From Neobacillus mesonae (GTDB taxonomy: Bacteria > Bacillota > Bacilli > Bacillales > Cytobacillaceae), in contig NZ_KV440949.1 of the NCBI RefSeq assembly GCF_001636315.1, positions 1,721,203-1,785,202 of the forward strand: a stretch of 64,000 nt of DNA. Direction: 5' to 3'. Within the stretch, counting starts at the first letter, position 1. Every line of letters starts with the position of its first letter. Positions 62,817 through 64,000 of the stretch are shown here, in pieces. The translations under genes and the position numbers were made by a program. The notes under the pieces were generated by a model. That model was not told the DNA's origin, searched no databases, and was given only the letters and a program-made list of their open reading frames with translations.

Positions 62817-63904
62817 TTTTGCTTCACCTTCTTTGTAATCTGGACCGCAAGGAATAATAGCGGAATGTACAGCACCGTGAAGGCAAATCCTATTTTCTCC
62901 ACAAGAATGTTTAACCGTTCAATCCCTTCCCGTGTATGAATAAGATTGATGGCGGCCAAAAGGGCTATAACGAACAGGTACACCCCATTTTTCTGCCTGA
63001 TATTAAAAATTCTATTCACTAGCCTAGAGCCAATCCAGATTGACAAACACACATTGGGGAGGATAATTAAATTCCAGTTTGCAATCCCAATAAATTCAAA
63101 GCGGTCTACAAACGATAGCTTCAGAATTTTCCACATCGTTAATGTTGGCCACAATAACTTTTGCAGCTGTTCTTCCGAGAAATAGGCAAAAGTTAACACC
63201 GAAAAAACCCCGTATAAAAGAGTGGTAGTGAACAAGGAAAAGTGTGCCCATTTTTTTGATTCTTGTGGCTCCTTAATAAATGGGTAAAGGAACAGTACGA
63301 TTTCAAATCCTATAAAGGAAAGTGTCATGTGAAAGGAACTTTTTAATAGATCGTTTATGGAATGATCCCAAATAGGCAATAAACTTTCAAAGTTAGAAAA
63401 TGGTAAATTAAAACTAAATGTAAACAATAGGTAGGCAGGCAAGACGAGGCTGAAGAACGCAATTCCAACAACTGTTCTTAGTCCGCCAAATACAATATAC
63501 ATACAAAGCAGTAAATAACTAAAAGTGAACCAGAAAATGTTTATTTCAGGAAACACCCAAACCTGGATAATTTCAATGAAAGTTCGAAGAGTAGCCAAAC
63601 AATGCAAAAGGAAATAGCCAATAGAATGAAGTGATAATAGCTTCCCGAGAAAATTCCCCGCAACATACGTATGGGCTGCCACGATATCTCCGTTAACAGT
63701 TTCCGTAATTTTATAAATCATCCAAAGAATAATATGAAGGCAGGCACCTACAAAAAAAATAGAAATCCAGGCATCGTAGCCGGAATCTTTAGCAATTCTC
63801 CGCTGAAAGTCAAACGCACCAAGTCCGATTTGCATGGACATAATCGCATAAAAGATTAAGAAAGGGGAAATTTTCAGCCTGTCAGGAATGGTTTGCGCTT
63901 GCAT
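62813..63904 (-). CDS. GerB-type spore germination permease, second locus
   Basis: 363 residues, about ten helices, of the spore amino-acid-permease family. Seen: KISPFLIFYAIMSMQIGLGA, RRIAKDSGYDAWISIFFVGA and FIGFEIVLFLYPFIKEPQES, corresponding to the other permeases in this window. ATG 63904 was chosen because AAGGTGAT lies six bases upstream; an ATG nine codons earlier overlaps the stop of the preceding gene (ATGA) but has a poorly spaced site. Likely the germinant-binding subunit. Confidence 0.88.
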   Translation of the reverse strand: MQAQTIPDRLKISPFLIFYAIMSMQIGLGAFDFQRRIAKDSGYDAWISIFFVGACLHIILWMIYKITETVNGDIVAAHTYVAGNFLGKLLSLHSIGYFLLHCLATLRTFIEIIQVWVFPEINIFWFTFSYLLLCMYIVFGGLRTVVGIAFFSLVLPAYLLFTFSFNLPFSNFESLLPIWDHSINDLLKSSFHMTLSFIGFEIVLFLYPFIKEPQESKKWAHFSLFTTTLLYGVFSVLTFAYFSEEQLQKLLWPTLTMWKILKLSFVDRFEFIGIANWNLIILPNVCLSIWIGSRLVNRIFNIRQKNGVYLFVIALLAAINLIHTREGIERLNILVEKIGFAFTVLYIPLLFLAVQITKKVKQK

Positions 63905-63927
63905 AATGGCATCACCTTCTCTTGTAT

Positions 63928-64000
63928 TCATTCCTCAATATCCTTTTTCATTTTTGCCTTTTTCTTACTAAAACGTATGGGATTTTCCGTTCTTAAAAAT
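63928..64000 (-). CDS. 3' end of a GerA-type germination gene (partial)
   Basis: An open frame enters from the window edge and ends at TGA 63928-63930, giving FLRTENPIRFSKKKAKMKKD-type basic sequence. The basic tail and its position directly before GerB and Ger(x)C genes fit the C-terminus of a GerA subunit. Too short to identify alone. Confidence 0.5.
   Translation of the reverse strand, partial: FLRTENPIRFSKKKAKMKKDIEE

Overview
The window is chromosomal DNA of a low-GC, endospore-forming member of the Bacillaceae (Bacillus/Neobacillus-like). The evidence is a Bacillus-type 16S rRNA gene with tandem sigma-A promoters, an AbrB/Abh regulator, a Met T-box leader, a SAM-I riboswitch, several GerA/GerB/Ger(x)C spore-germination genes, a SwrC-type RND pump and strong AGGAGG ribosome sites. 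I saw no IS element, prophage, CRISPR array or tRNA gene.

Layout. 1-1.9 kb: 16S rRNA (minus) with promoters P1 and P2. 2.1-6.6 kb: an operon of a SAM hydrolase (adenosine-forming) and an ECF transporter (S component, double ATPase, EcfT), read through a T-box leader with a methionine specifier. 6.6-7.5 kb: AbrB/Abh regulator, and a SAM riboswitch whose gene has decayed to the first codons of metN. 7.6-10.4 kb: two tandem membrane-anchored FMN glutamate-synthase-like proteins. 10.7-12.9 kb: HxlR-type formaldehyde sensor, divergent from formaldehyde dehydrogenase and a GlcG/HbpS protein. 12.9-16 kb: membrane protein, FAD oxidase and a secreted YusW-like protein. 16.2-19.9 kb: hasA-hasC-hasB hyaluronan-type capsule operon with a cre site. 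20.5-27.8 kb: FtsX-type ABC exporter, MGDG-type glycosyltransferase, acyltransferase and an anchored pectate-lyase-like beta-helix protein. 27.9-31.9 kb: SwrC pump and its TetR regulator with overlapping divergent promoters. 31.9-37.7 kb: a spore-germination locus with genes in alternating orientation. 37.7-38.5 kb: YqjF/DUF2071.

38.6-61.6 kb is the most striking part: a mucin-type O-glycan utilisation locus. It encodes a secreted GH101 endo-alpha-N-acetylgalactosaminidase, a secreted GH36/GH27-like enzyme with discoidin domains, and a secreted GH31 alpha-N-acetylgalactosaminidase-type enzyme that carries both a dockerin and a cohesin-like domain. It also has two sugar ABC importers without their own ATPase, a cytoplasmic GH112 galacto-N-biose phosphorylase, a 55-residue membrane protein and an AraC regulator. 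The inferred flow is: secreted enzymes release Gal-beta-1,3-GalNAc and GalNAc, the importers take them up, and GH112 phosphorolyses the disaccharide. Two transcription units share the same -35/operator sequence. 61.7-64 kb starts a second germination operon.

A family of short palindromes with a GAGAACCGTCCCCAT-like core, or a TGTCAGGCACC core, recurs through the window, mostly directly after stop codons.
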